Counted from the first letter of the stretch, positions 8,417 through 17,155 are shown. The stretch is DNA of 64,000 nucleotides from an uncultured Anaerococcus sp. (GCA_943914475.1 CALUCE010000005.1:1-64000), one strand, 5' to 3'. Notes: generated by a model not told the origin, from the sequence alone. Numbers and translations are program-made.

Positions 8417-9724
8417 CTAATCTTCAAATACTGTTTGCTCGTCAATCTCTGTTTCTAGAGCTTTAAGAGCTTTTTCCACCATCTTGTAACGTAGGTCATA
8501 TTCCTCTTCTTTTGTTAATTCCGGATTTCCTAATGGATATGGAATAGCTGTAGCAGGAACTATTCTGTTGGCTCCTACTGTTAGAGAAATAGGGGTTATA
8601 GTACATACGTGTACTACTGTAAGTCCACTACGTTCAATTTCTTTAACCATTGTTGCACCGCAACGTGTACAAGTACCTCAGGTAGAGGTTAATATAACTG
8701 CTTGTACTCCATCTTCATGAAGTTTTTTAGCAATTTCTTGGCCGTATTTTTTGGCATTGGCTATAGATGTACCGTTACCTACTGTTGCATACCAATATTT
8801 GTGAAGGGAGCCAATTTTTCCTTCTTTTTCCATATTTACTAATACGTCTAAAGGAAGTACTCTGTCTGGGTCTTCGTTGGCATACATTGGGTCATAACCA
8901 CCGTGGGCAGTTTCACCATTAGTATCATCTAAGTCTGTTAGTCCTTCTATGCTATATACACCATATTTTGATGCACTTGAGGATTCGATATGGTCAGGGT
9001 TTCCCTTTGGTACGATTCCTCCAGATGTTACTAGAGCAAATTTTGCCTTAGTAATATCTTCTATAGCTGCTGCTGGATCTACTCTGTCAAAGTTTGGCAT
9101 TGGGTATTCTGTAGTAAACTCTTCACCGTTGATTTTTTTAATAAGCATTTCAACTGCTCTTTTTGATCCTGTTTTTTCGTTGAAGTAGTTTATACGTTTA
9201 CCTTGAGCAAAGTATCCATCTTCTTCTGGAGATCCTAAGCCTTCTTCAGAGAAGAGTTTTCCAGAGAATGATGCCATTGATTTTATAGCTTTTCTCATAC
9301 CTGCTGCAGAGTTTTTAGTAGCTATAATATAGACATCTTTTTTGAACATGTCACAGCCTGGGTTTTCTTCGAACATACCTGTAAGAACAGGGATGTTAAG
9401 TTCGTCTTTTACAGCTTTTGAAATTGTTCCTGCTGCAACCCCATACCTACCTGCGTTAAATGCAGGACCAGCTATGAAGTAGTCAGGTTCAAATTCACCT
9501 ATCATTTTCAAAAGTTCTTCTTTGGCTTCTTTTTCGTTTTCGTTAAAGTAGGTATCTCCACATACTACTGTGGCTACTATTTCGAAATCATCTCCTAATT
9601 TTTTAGATAATTGTTGGGAGATTGGTGGAAGTTCTTCTGCTACAAATGGTTTTATATCAGCTTTTTCCTCCCCACCTATACCAGCGAAGAATTGATTTAT
9701 ATAGTGAACGACTTTTATACTCAT
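8417..9724 (-). CDS. grdB: Glycine reductase complex selenoprotein B (component B gamma subunit), Sec349
   Basis: Substrate-specific selenoprotein of the glycine reductase. An open frame of 348 codons meets an in-frame TGA at 8678-8680 and continues without break for 86 more codons. The sequence around it reads TST-U-GTCTRCGATMVKEIE, the known GrdB selenocysteine motif, so the product is 435 aa with Sec349. Conventional annotation would split it into two genes (8678-9724 and 8417-8650). Together with the processed GrdE it binds glycine as a Schiff base and transfers the carboxymethyl group to GrdA. The ATG is preceded by GAGGGG and starts 12 bp after the grdA stop. Confidence 0.97.
8652..8664 (-). 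promoter_or_regulatory. SECIS-like hairpin after the grdB UGA
   Basis: Thirteen nucleotides beyond the UGA the mRNA can form GUUGC-GGU-GCAAC, a 5-bp stem with a GGU loop. It lies within the coding sequence at the distance expected for a bacterial SelB-binding element. Confidence 0.5.
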
Positions 9725-9736
9725 TTAATCCCCTCA

Positions 9737-10219
9737 CTAGTCTAGAAATTTGCAGAATTCTTCTCTAATATCACTCATTTCTTCAGCAATTTCATCTACA
9801 TCAAGAACCATTTCCATCATGCCTATTTCTTCTTCGTAAACATCTGGGTCAAATAGTTCTTTAACTTCATCTTCAACAACGTGGAAGGCCAATAAACCTA
9901 GGGCTACATTTGCAAGTGGACCTGCGAATGTTGGGTCTCCGGCCATAACTGTTTCTGCTGCAAGACCTGCAGCTTCGGCTTCTGCTCCACCTAGTAAAAC
10001 CACAACGTTTTCAGCTCCGTATTGGTCTACGAAGTCTTTAACTCTTTTTTGGTTTTCTAAGTCCATAGCGCCGGCGCTTGTTCAGACAAAGCATTCGGTA
10101 GCTGAGAAAATTACGTCAGTGTTGTCGACTGTTTCGACACATTTTTTGATAGCTCCTCCAGGTATACCGTCACGGTCTCCAAGGATAACTATCTTTTTGT
10201 TTTCAAGATAATTCTTCAT
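9737..10219 (-). CDS. grdA: Glycine reductase complex selenoprotein A, Sec46
   Basis: Small acidic selenoprotein of 160 aa that carries the carboxymethyl group from protein B to protein C and is re-reduced by thioredoxin. The frame from ATG 10219 meets TGA at 10082-10084, which is codon 46 in TECFV-U-TSAGAMDLEN, the expected Cys-x-x-Sec redox motif of GrdA. The open part after the TGA alone would appear as a 109-aa protein starting at MDLENQ. The N terminus includes the conserved KIVILGDRDGIPGGAI. The ribosome binding site is TAGGAG. It lies 8 bp after grdE. Confidence 0.97.
10067..10078 (-). promoter_or_regulatory. SECIS-like hairpin after the grdA UGA
   Basis: The palindrome AGCGCCGGCGCT begins 4 nt after the UGA codon and can form a 4-bp GC stem with a CCGG loop. 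It is shorter and closer than the E. coli fdhF element, so the assignment is tentative. Confidence 0.35.
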
Positions 10220-10227
10220 TTTTACTC

Positions 10228-11517
10228 CTAATATCCTTTCACGGTTAATTTGTTAAATCCTGTTTCGTTTGTAGCTCCAGTTATAGTTTGGATTTCTACT
10301 TCCATACTTCCATCTTCATGTAAGGAATGATCGTTGGCACCAGCTATTACCTTAGCTGCATTTATATCACCAATTACCTTATCAAGTTTTGGAAGGGTAA
10401 TATATTCGTTTGCATTACCACAAGTTACGCAAGCATTAGCTAATTCATCAGCATCTGCTAGTGATTGACTTAGTCCATCACGTCCAGCGTACTCATCTGT
10501 AATGATTACAGTTTTTATTCCTTTTTTCTCAAGTTTTGTACAGTTCATGATTAAGTCTGTATCTGGGTTACCAAATCCTTCTTGAGAAACTATGGCTGCG
10601 TCAGCTCCGATGTATTCGGCAAGCTTGCTAGCCATATCGCTTGATCTTTTCTTATCATCTAGATACACATTTTCGTTTGTAATGATTACACCTAAGAAGT
10701 TTATAGTTTTACCATCTTCTTCGTATAGGTTTTTGATTACATCGTTGTTTAAATGTACATAGGTTGGGTTTTTATCACAAGCTGATACACAGTTACCTGA
10801 TACTATAGCTCCATCCATTAATTCTGTTGGATAGATAAAGGTAGGGATGATTTGTTTAGCATCAACGCCATATACGTAAGTATCGTGTAGTAGACCTTGG
10901 GTTTGAAGCATGTATACATATACTACCTTTTTAAGGTCTGGGTATTCTTGTACTTTTTCAAGTAATGGTTTTGTTTCGTATGCCTTCCAAGAGTCTGCTT
11001 CAAGTTCTTTTGCAAGAGAAGCTATATAGTTTGTTACTCTTAGACCAACCATTCTTACTGAATGCTCGTGATTCTTTTGGTTAACGCCCTCTTTTGGATT
11101 TGTTATTATTACAAGGTTGTTTAGTTTAGAAAATGGTGTATATTCACTACCCTTTCCTGTCATGTCGATAATTCCTTCTTGGAATCCTACGATTTGACCT
11201 GTTGTAATAACTGCCATATTCTTTAATGCAAGAGTTTTCCCTTCTCCTACATGGTCTACTTTATTGAGGATACCTGGATAACATTCTCCATTTCCTTCAA
11301 TTTTGACTCTAGGTTCGTTAACATCTTTTACTGGTATTATTCTTACACTTTCGCCAGGTCTGGCAATCTCGAAGTCTATATCCTTAAGGTAAGTATCTTC
11401 GAGATTGGCTGCCTTTTCTAAGTCGGATTTATTAAGATATAAAACGTGATCAACTATTTCAGATTTGTCAGCAAATTTTATATCTTCTATATAAATCTCG
11501 CCCAATTCAAGACGCAT
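10228..11517 (-). CDS. grdE: Glycine reductase component B proprotein (alpha/beta subunits)
   Basis: 429-aa proprotein cleaved after translation into two subunits of protein B. The cleavage site is visible in IVSGNCVSACDKN at Asn242-Cys243; in the family the cysteine becomes the N-terminal pyruvoyl group that forms the Schiff base with glycine. The substrate-specific partner is GrdB. No second set of B-type genes for sarcosine or betaine occurs in the window, so glycine is the expected substrate. ATG with an AAGGAGG site, 13 bp after trxA. Confidence 0.96.
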   Translation of the reverse strand: MRLELGEIYIEDIKFADKSEIVDHVLYLNKSDLEKAANLEDTYLKDIDFEIARPGESVRIIPVKDVNEPRVKIEGNGECYPGILNKVDHVGEGKTLALKNMAVITTGQIVGFQEGIIDMTGKGSEYTPFSKLNNLVIITNPKEGVNQKNHEHSVRMVGLRVTNYIASLAKELEADSWKAYETKPLLEKVQEYPDLKKVVYVYMLQTQGLLHDTYVYGVDAKQIIPTFIYPTELMDGAIVSGNCVSACDKNPTYVHLNNDVIKNLYEEDGKTINFLGVIITNENVYLDDKKRSSDMASKLAEYIGADAAIVSQEGFGNPDTDLIMNCTKLEKKGIKTVIITDEYAGRDGLSQSLADADELANACVTCGNANEYITLPKLDKVIGDINAAKVIAGANDHSLHEDGSMEVEIQTITGATNETGFNKLTVKGY

Positions 11518-11530
11518 AGGTCCTCCTTAA

Positions 11531-11848
11531 TTAGATATTTCTTTTAATCATAGCTTCGATGTTTTCTTCGTTGGCATCATCTTTTCCCAACTCATCGATT
11601 TTTTCACCATCTTTGAAGATTAGCATAGCAGGCAAACCTAATACACCAACTTTTATAGCTGCACGTCTAGCTTTTGTGATATCTAGTGAGCAGAATTTTA
11701 GGTCGTCTTTATATTTTTCTGCCATTTCATGAACAAATGGCATAAGTGCCTTGCATGGTACGCAAGATTCTGACCAGAAGTCTACAAATACTAAACCTTC
11801 AGTTTCTAATACTTCTTCATCAAAATTTTTCTTATCAAGTTCAATCAT
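11531..11848 (-). CDS. trxA: Thioredoxin of the glycine reductase system
   Basis: 105-aa thioredoxin that re-reduces the selenosulfide formed on GrdA in each turnover. The active site reads SESCVPCKAL (Cys29, Cys32): CVPC rather than the usual WCGPC, a deviation known from thioredoxins of glycine-reducing clostridia. The cis-proline loop is GLPAMLIF. It sits between trxB and grdE in the operon, with an AAGGAGG ribosome binding site. It is probably dedicated to this pathway, though a general role is not excluded. Confidence 0.93.
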   Translation of the reverse strand: MIELDKKNFDEEVLETEGLVFVDFWSESCVPCKALMPFVHEMAEKYKDDLKFCSLDITKARRAAIKVGVLGLPAMLIFKDGEKIDELGKDDANEENIEAMIKRNI

Positions 11849-11864
11849 AACTTCCTCCTTAGCA

Positions 11865-12809
11865 TTAATAGTCTAATGCTTTGATAATTTTTTCAGCACT
11901 TACTGCTGCTATTGCTCCATCTGATGCTGCTGTAACAACTTGGCGAAGTGGTGTATCTCTTACATCACCTACAGCAAAAACTAAATCCTTGTTAGTCATC
12001 ATTTTTTCGTCAGTTACTATATAACCTTCATCGGTCATATCAACTTTTCCTTCAAACAATGTACTGTTTGGATTTGTTCCGATAAATACGAATACTCCCA
12101 TCAAACCATCGTCTTCATCTGCATCGTATACCCATTCTTCTTTTGTTTGATTGTTTACAAAGACTAATCTATTTAACATACCTTCACCTTGGATTTCTTT
12201 GATTGAAGTGTAGTATTTAAATTCTAGATTGTCTTTTTTCTTTGCTCTTTCAGCAACTATCTCATCGCATCTTAATTTTTCTCTACGAACAAGAACTGTT
12301 ACCTTTCTAGCAAAGTCAGCCAAGTATGTAGCTTCTTCTACAGCTGAGTTTCTTGCACCAACTACAAATACCTCCAAGTCAGTAAATAAGTCTGCATCGC
12401 ATGTTGCGCAGTAAGAAACTCCCTTTCCAGTAAATTCTTTTTCTCCTGGAACATTAAGTTTTCTAGGGTTCGCACCAGTGGCTATGATTACAGCTTTAGT
12501 TTCTATAACATCTCCATTGTTTAGGGTGATTTTTTTGATTTTATCATCAAAATCTACATCCTTAACTTCAGCTTTTTGGATCTTTCCACCAAATGTTTCA
12601 ACTTGTTTTCTCATTCTTTCAGTAAGTGATGGACCACTTTCCTTTTCTCCCACAAGAGATCCTGGATAGTTTTCTATAATATCTGTTATAGCTATTTGTC
12701 CACCTATTCCACCTTTTTCAAGAATAAGTACATTAAGTCTAGCACGTGCTGCATAAAGTCCAGCTGAAAGTCCACCTGGGCCAGCCCCTATTATGACTAA
12801 GTCGTACAC
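11865..12809 (-). CDS. trxB: Thioredoxin reductase (NADPH, FAD)
   Basis: 314-aa low-molecular-weight thioredoxin reductase. It has the FAD-binding GAGPGGLSAG near the N terminus, the redox-active CATC (Cys134, Cys137), a second dinucleotide fold beginning VVGARNSAVEEA followed by VRREKLR for NADPH, and the C-terminal FAD-binding AVGDVRDTPLRQV. It supplies electrons to TrxA and hence to GrdA. The start is GTG at 12809, overlapping the grdX stop (TAGTG). Note that VVGARNS replaces the more usual GGGDSA. Confidence 0.94.
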   Translation of the reverse strand: MYDLVIIGAGPGGLSAGLYAARARLNVLILEKGGIGGQIAITDIIENYPGSLVGEKESGPSLTERMRKQVETFGGKIQKAEVKDVDFDDKIKKITLNNGDVIETKAVIIATGANPRKLNVPGEKEFTGKGVSYCATCDADLFTDLEVFVVGARNSAVEEATYLADFARKVTVLVRREKLRCDEIVAERAKKKDNLEFKYYTSIKEIQGEGMLNRLVFVNNQTKEEWVYDADEDDGLMGVFVFIGTNPNSTLFEGKVDMTDEGYIVTDEKMMTNKDLVFAVGDVRDTPLRQVVTAASDGAIAAVSAEKIIKALDY

Positions 12810-13174
12810 TATAGTTCTAAGCCTCCTTTCCTTAGTGTCTCTGATATGATTTCATAATCGATATATGAAAAATCGTCTACCATTTTCTCGGTAGCATAGT
12901 ATCGATCGGAAATCTTTTTTCCTTGACACCTGCTTATAGCATTTTCGATTAATTCAAGTGAGCCTATATCAAGTTTATCGTTTTCTTCGAGAACCAAAGA
13001 TCTAAAGTACATTTGATCATTTCTAAAGTTACCATATAAGGGATGGGTTAGTAACTTGTAGCCTTGGTGTATAAGGTCTCTTGCCTTTAAAAATACATCT
13101 AGGCAAGCATTTTCCAAATAGATAACTTCTATGTGTTTTGCATCTTTAAATCTCGGGTTGTTTGTTATAAGCAT
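12809..13174 (-). CDS. grdX: GrdX family protein
   Basis: 121-aa protein of the GrdX family, found as first gene of glycine reductase operons and of unknown function. It has a conserved opening, LITNNPRF, and a middle HPLYGNFRNDQMYFRSLVL. Its start has GGAGGA directly downstream of the riboswitch terminator. Coupled to trxB by a one-base overlap. Assignment rests on motif memory and position. Confidence 0.88.
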   Translation of the reverse strand: MLITNNPRFKDAKHIEVIYLENACLDVFLKARDLIHQGYKLLTHPLYGNFRNDQMYFRSLVLEENDKLDIGSLELIENAISRCQGKKISDRYYATEKMVDDFSYIDYEIISETLRKGGLEL

Positions 13175-13183
13175 ATTTCCTCC

Positions 13184-13225
13184 AAAAAAGGCGACAGAAA
13201 GAAGAAGCCTTCATTTCTGTCGCCT
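13184..13225 (-). terminator. Riboswitch-linked intrinsic terminator upstream of grdX
   Basis: On the minus strand, an 11-bp perfect stem (GGCGACAGAAA with TTTCTGTCGCC, 13214-13224 and 13190-13200) is followed by six T (13189-13184). It lies between the glycine aptamer and the grdX ribosome binding site, so it is the expression platform. Confidence 0.92.
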
Positions 13226-13234
13226 AAACTTCAG

Positions 13235-13347
13235 AATTCATCCACCAAAGCTTTTCGGACCTGAGAAATTCACATAGATTTGGCCGTCTATGCTTGTACC
13301 TTCGGTTTCCCATCGAATGGAAATCTTACTTTGGTTTCACTTGAATT
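13235..13347 (-). promoter_or_regulatory. Glycine riboswitch (single aptamer)
   Basis: The minus-strand RNA contains the family's conserved blocks CCGAAGGTACAAG and CTCAGGTCCGAAAAG. P1 is CCAAAG/CTTTGG (13334-13329 with 13250-13245), P2 a TTTCC...GGGAAA hairpin, and P3 a GCATAGA...TCTATGT hairpin. An outer AATTCA/TGAATT stem flanks P1, as in singlet glycine riboswitches that keep a remnant of the second aptamer. Only one aptamer is present. Glycine riboswitches usually turn genes on, which suits an operon that consumes glycine. Confidence 0.88.
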
Positions 13348-13359
13348 ATCGATAAATTT

Positions 13360-13388
13360 ATTATATTAGATTGATAAAAATAAGTCAA
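13360..13388 (-). promoter_or_regulatory. Promoter of glycine reductase operon
   Basis: TTGACT (13388-13383) and TATAAT (13365-13360) are separated by exactly 17 bp on the minus strand, just upstream of the riboswitch. A near-consensus, strong promoter. Confidence 0.88.
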
Positions 13389-13404
13389 TTATTTTCTGAA
13401 AAAA

Positions 13405-13433
13405 GTGACAAAATAATTTTCTTAGTCTACAAT
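13405..13433 (+). promoter_or_regulatory. Promoter of selA-selB
   Basis: GTGACA (13405-13410), 17 bp, TACAAT (13428-13433), divergent from the grd promoter. An AAGGAG ribosome binding site lies 5 bp before the selA ATG. Confidence 0.65.
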
Positions 13434-13463
13434 TAAATAAAGAAAGCCAGTAAAGGAGCTATC

Positions 13464-14813
13464 ATGGACTTACGATTTAAAGAAATTCCTCAAATGAATG
13501 AGGTTATTAAAAAATTTGCTTATCCGAAATATTTAATCAAAGAAGTAGGAAACCAAGTAATTGATGAATATAGGAAAAAGATTTTACAAAGTGATGAAGA
13601 ATTTACTCAAGAAGATATCTTAGAAGAGATAAAAAACAGGCTTGAAAATCATTCAGCCTATTCCCTAAAAACTACTATCAATGCCACAGGGGTCATCCTT
13701 CATACAAACCTGGGAAGGGCAGTTTTATCTGATAGGGCCATTAAAAGAATTAACGAAATCGCCCAATCTTATTCTAACTTAGAATACAATATAGAAAAAG
13801 GCGACAGGAGCTCCAGGTACAACCACCTTATAGAAATAATCAGAAAAATTACTAAGTGCGAAGATGCCATCATTGTAAACAACAATGCTGCAGCTGTATT
13901 TTTAATCTTAAATACCTTCTGCAAGGATAAGGAAGTTATCCTTAGCAGGGGTGAGCTTGTAGAAATTGGTGATTCCTTTAGGGTATCAGAGATAATGAGG
14001 CAAAGTGGAGCAGACCTTGTTGAGATAGGTTCTACCAACAGGACCCACCTTAAAGACTATAGGGAAGCTATAAATGAGGAAACCTCAGCCCTTATCAAGG
14101 TTCACACTTCAAATTATAAGATTATGGGCTTTAGTGAGGAAGTTGGTGCCAATGAGCTAAAAGACTTAGCCAAGGAAAATGATCTTTACTTATTTGAAGA
14201 CTTGGGAAGCGGCTCTCTTATCGACTATTCAAGATTTGGCCTAAGCTATGAAAGAACTGTCCAAGAATGTATAAATGATGGAGTTGATTTGGTTAGTTTT
14301 TCTTGCGATAAGATGATAGGTTCTGCCCAAGGCGGGATAATCTGTGGAAGAAAAGACTTGATAGAAAAAATCAAGAAAAATCAACTACTAAGGGCCTTTA
14401 GGGTAGGAAAGTTAACCCTTGCTGCTGTTGAGGCAAGTTTGATTTCCTATATAGACGAGAAAAAAGCTATGGAAGAAATCCCTACAGCAAAAATGATAAC
14501 CATGTCAAAAGATGAACTAAAATCAAGGGCTGATAAGCTTTACCATATGCTTGAGGATATTAATAATATTCATATAGACCTAGTAGAATCCAAGGCCAAA
14601 GTCGGCGGTGGAGCCTACCCAGTTGACACCCTAGATTCCGTGGCTATTAGGATTAATGATGAAAATACAGATAAGCTAGAAGAATATTTAAGACTTAGCA
14701 AGTATCACATAATTACTACAGTCCACGACCAAGGCCTCTACCTTGACCTAAGGACTATATTTGAAAAAGATTATGAGAAAATAAAGGAAGTTTTAGAGGA
14801 GTACTATGGATAG
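13464..14813 (+). CDS. selA: L-seryl-tRNA(Sec) selenium transferase
   Basis: PLP enzyme of 449 aa that converts seryl-tRNA(Sec) to selenocysteyl-tRNA(Sec) with selenophosphate. The N-terminal domain is followed by the GVILHTNLGRAVLS signature, and the PLP lysine is Lys283 in SFSCDKMIGSAQGG. Length matches the family (E. coli about 463 aa). It overlaps selB by 8 bp and has a good AAGGAG site. Expressed divergently from the grd operon that consumes its product. Confidence 0.97.
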   Translation: MDLRFKEIPQMNEVIKKFAYPKYLIKEVGNQVIDEYRKKILQSDEEFTQEDILEEIKNRLENHSAYSLKTTINATGVILHTNLGRAVLSDRAIKRINEIAQSYSNLEYNIEKGDRSSRYNHLIEIIRKITKCEDAIIVNNNAAAVFLILNTFCKDKEVILSRGELVEIGDSFRVSEIMRQSGADLVEIGSTNRTHLKDYREAINEETSALIKVHTSNYKIMGFSEEVGANELKDLAKENDLYLFEDLGSGSLIDYSRFGLSYERTVQECINDGVDLVSFSCDKMIGSAQGGIICGRKDLIEKIKKNQLLRAFRVGKLTLAAVEASLISYIDEKKAMEEIPTAKMITMSKDELKSRADKLYHMLEDINNIHIDLVESKAKVGGGAYPVDTLDSVAIRINDENTDKLEEYLRLSKYHIITTVHDQGLYLDLRTIFEKDYEKIKEVLEEYYG

Positions 14814-16668
14814 ACATATAATAATTGGAACTGCAGGACACATAGATCATGGTAAGTCTACCTTAATTAAGGCTCTTACAGGGACAGAGATGGATACCCT
14901 GGAAGAAGAACAAAGAAGAGGTATTACCATAAATTTAGGTTTTACCTATTTTGATCTTCCCAATGGCCAAAGGGCAGGAATCATAGATGTACCTGGCCAT
15001 GAAAAGTTTGTAAAAAATATGATGGCAGGTTGTGTGGGTATAGATGTGGTTCTTTTGGTTATAGCTGCAGATGATGGAGTTATGCCACAAACTATAGAAC
15101 ACGCAGACATCCTCCACTATATGGGAGTCAAAAATGCCATTATAGTAATCACAAAAATTGACACAGTAGATGAAGATATGATAGAGCTTGTAGAAAGTGA
15201 TATTAGGACAAGTTTTAAAAACACCATCTTAAATGATGCTCCTATAGTTAAAGTTGACTCTGTATCAAAAAAAGGTCTTGATGAATTAAGTCAAAAAATC
15301 CTTGAAGTTAGTGAAAATATAGAAAATGTTAAGGATAATTCCTCAACCAGGATGAATATAGACAGGGTCTTTTCCCTAAAGGGGTTTGGAACCATTATCA
15401 CAGGAACTCTTATAGAGGGTGAAATAGTAAAGGATAAGGAATATATGATTTATCCTTACGAAAAATATGCCAAGATAAGGTCCATACAAAACCACGGAGT
15501 TGATGAAAATAAGGCTGTAAAGGGACAAAGAACCGCCCTTAATATCACAAACTTCCATAAGGATGAAATCGAAAGAGGTGATATACTCGCTACTGCTAAC
15601 TCTTTGATCAAGGCCAAAAATATCCAAACCAGGCTAAGCCTAACTGACCATACAGCAAAAAAACTAAAACATTGGGATAGGGTAAGATTTTTCCACGGAA
15701 CCAAGGAAGTTTTGGCAAGGGCTATTCCCCTATCAAATCCTATAGTTGATAAAAACGAGTCTCAGCTAGTAGAGTTTAGGCTTGAAGAAGAAATTTACCT
15801 AAAAAATAGAGATAGATTTGTAATTAGAAATTATTCACCAGTTCATACCATAGGCGGAGGCTATGTGGTAGATATAAATAGTGAAAATCACACAGCCAAT
15901 GATGTGGACTATATAGAATATCTCAAAAAGAAAGAAAATTTCACAGATGACTTTATGATCATAGATTACCTATCAAACTTTACAGCATTTAATGATATCT
16001 GTGAATACATGGGCAAAAATAAGGAATATACCAATGGCTTAGTTCAAAAGCTTTTAAATTCCAAGGATATCTTGAAAATAGATGACTATTTTATAGAAAA
16101 ACATGCCCTAGATAGAAAGATTACTTCTCTGGAAAAAGTCCTTGAAGACTACCACAAGAAATTCCCTCTAGAAGAAGGTATGAACAAAAACGAATTTAAT
16201 AGGCATATACCAGAATTAAGTGGTAAGGCCTTAGAAAACTTCCTAAACTTTCCAGAAGTTTCAAAAAGAATAGCTACAGAAAATGATAGGATAAGAAAGG
16301 CATCTTTTAAGGTTTCTACCAAAAATAGCCAAAAAGATATAGACGAAATGCTCAAAAAAATAAAGGATCAAGAGCCAGAATTACTAAAATATAAGGACTT
16401 GGCTGCGACTGATTCTGACAAAAAAGTAATGAGCTTCTTGTTAAAGGATAAGCTTACTAGACTTGATGATTTTGTAATAAGAAATGAAAGACTAGATGAA
16501 TTAAAAGAAAAGTTACTAGACTTTACCAAGGATAAAAATGAATTTAAATTAGCTGAATTTAGGGACTTGTCACAAATGTCCAGGAAAATGTCTCAAGCAG
16601 TACTTGAACATTGGGATAAAACAAGATTTACCAAAAGGATTGATGATGTAAGAATTATAAATAAATAA
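14806..16668 (+). CDS. selB: Selenocysteine-specific translation elongation factor
   Basis: 620-aa GTPase that delivers Sec-tRNA(Sec) to UGA codons bearing a SECIS element. G1 is GHIDHGKS, G3 is DVPGHEKF, and G4 appears as TKID. EF-Tu-like domains 2 and 3 follow (about 170-350), then a C-terminal half with winged-helix repeats that bind the SECIS RNA. The final segment, TRFTKRIDDVRI, is typical of the last winged helix. Coupled to selA by overlap; the tRNA(Sec) gene lies convergently 9 bp downstream. Confidence 0.97.
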   Translation: MDRHIIIGTAGHIDHGKSTLIKALTGTEMDTLEEEQRRGITINLGFTYFDLPNGQRAGIIDVPGHEKFVKNMMAGCVGIDVVLLVIAADDGVMPQTIEHADILHYMGVKNAIIVITKIDTVDEDMIELVESDIRTSFKNTILNDAPIVKVDSVSKKGLDELSQKILEVSENIENVKDNSSTRMNIDRVFSLKGFGTIITGTLIEGEIVKDKEYMIYPYEKYAKIRSIQNHGVDENKAVKGQRTALNITNFHKDEIERGDILATANSLIKAKNIQTRLSLTDHTAKKLKHWDRVRFFHGTKEVLARAIPLSNPIVDKNESQLVEFRLEEEIYLKNRDRFVIRNYSPVHTIGGGYVVDINSENHTANDVDYIEYLKKKENFTDDFMIIDYLSNFTAFNDICEYMGKNKEYTNGLVQKLLNSKDILKIDDYFIEKHALDRKITSLEKVLEDYHKKFPLEEGMNKNEFNRHIPELSGKALENFLNFPEVSKRIATENDRIRKASFKVSTKNSQKDIDEMLKKIKDQEPELLKYKDLAATDSDKKVMSFLLKDKLTRLDDFVIRNERLDELKEKLLDFTKDKNEFKLAEFRDLSQMSRKMSQAVLEHWDKTRFTKRIDDVRIINK

Positions 16669-16677
16669 ATAAAAAAA

Positions 16678-16772
16678 TGGCGGAAGCGTGTGGGAATCGA
16701 ACCCACCCAGGAAATACATTTCCCATAACGGTTTTGAAGACCGCAGAGCACACCAGAAACTCATCCACTCCC
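16678..16772 (-). tRNA. selC: tRNA-Sec (anticodon TCA)
   Basis: 95 nt including an encoded CCA end (16680-16678). The anticodon loop CTTCAAA is enclosed by CGGT/ACCG. There is a long variable arm with a GGGAAA/TTTCC stem, a T arm GTGGG-TTCGATT-CCCAC, an acceptor starting GGGAGTG paired with CGCTTCC, and discriminator G. The long acceptor-T stack and extra arm identify selenocysteine tRNA. The eighth acceptor pair would be G-A, a mismatch. Confidence 0.96.
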
Positions 16773-16861
16773 ATAGGTACCTGTCAATGGTAACATATGC
16801 ATTTTAAAAAATCAAGAATCAAAGTAAAAAGTGAATTATTATAATTCTATTAAAGATATTT

Positions 16862-16902
16862 CAAGGTTTCCCAGCATACTTTGCTAGGAAACCTTGTTTT
16901 TT
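16862..16902 (+). terminator. Terminator between tRNA-Sec and the DUF3343 gene
   Basis: CAAGGTTTCC (16862-16871) pairs with GGAAACCTTG (16887-16896), followed by TTTTTT on the + strand. It may also stop the leftward operon, but the T tract favours the + direction. Confidence 0.75.
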
Positions 16903-17155
16903 ATAAAAATTTATTCCTTGAAGTGTTAAAATCGACTTTCGATTCATAAATTTGATCTATAGCTAGCTTATTTTTTTCTGCTAAAGGTTTTATTTTATCA
17001 ACATCTTCTTTGTTGTAGACATAGACTGAAACTCCACAAGTATGGTCTGCCTCTCTTGGAGTTGGTGCAAGGGTTGCCTTTATCTTTTCTTTTCTCAAGA
17101 CACCCAAAAGCTCTGTTGCTATTTGGGCATTTTCTACTAAGATAAAGTACTTCAT
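16901..17155 (-). CDS. DUF3343 family protein (putative Se/S carrier)
   Basis: 84-aa second DUF3343 protein. It has the family layout: KYFILVENAQIATELLGVL at the start, APTPREADHTCGVSVYV with a single conserved Cys, and a basic end. It is coupled (TAATG) to the double-cubane reductase-like gene, not to selD. That linkage suggests a carrier role for this class of reductase as well as for selenium metabolism, but no activity has been assigned with certainty. Confidence 0.85.
   Translation of the reverse strand: MKYFILVENAQIATELLGVLRKEKIKATLAPTPREADHTCGVSVYVYNKEDVDKIKPLAEKNKLAIDQIYESKVDFNTSRNKFL

Noticed and set aside
8417..8650. Separate 77-aa gene downstream of a shorter GrdB
   Set aside because: It is the C-terminal end of grdB after the selenocysteine codon; no ribosome binding site of its own precedes MVKEIE.
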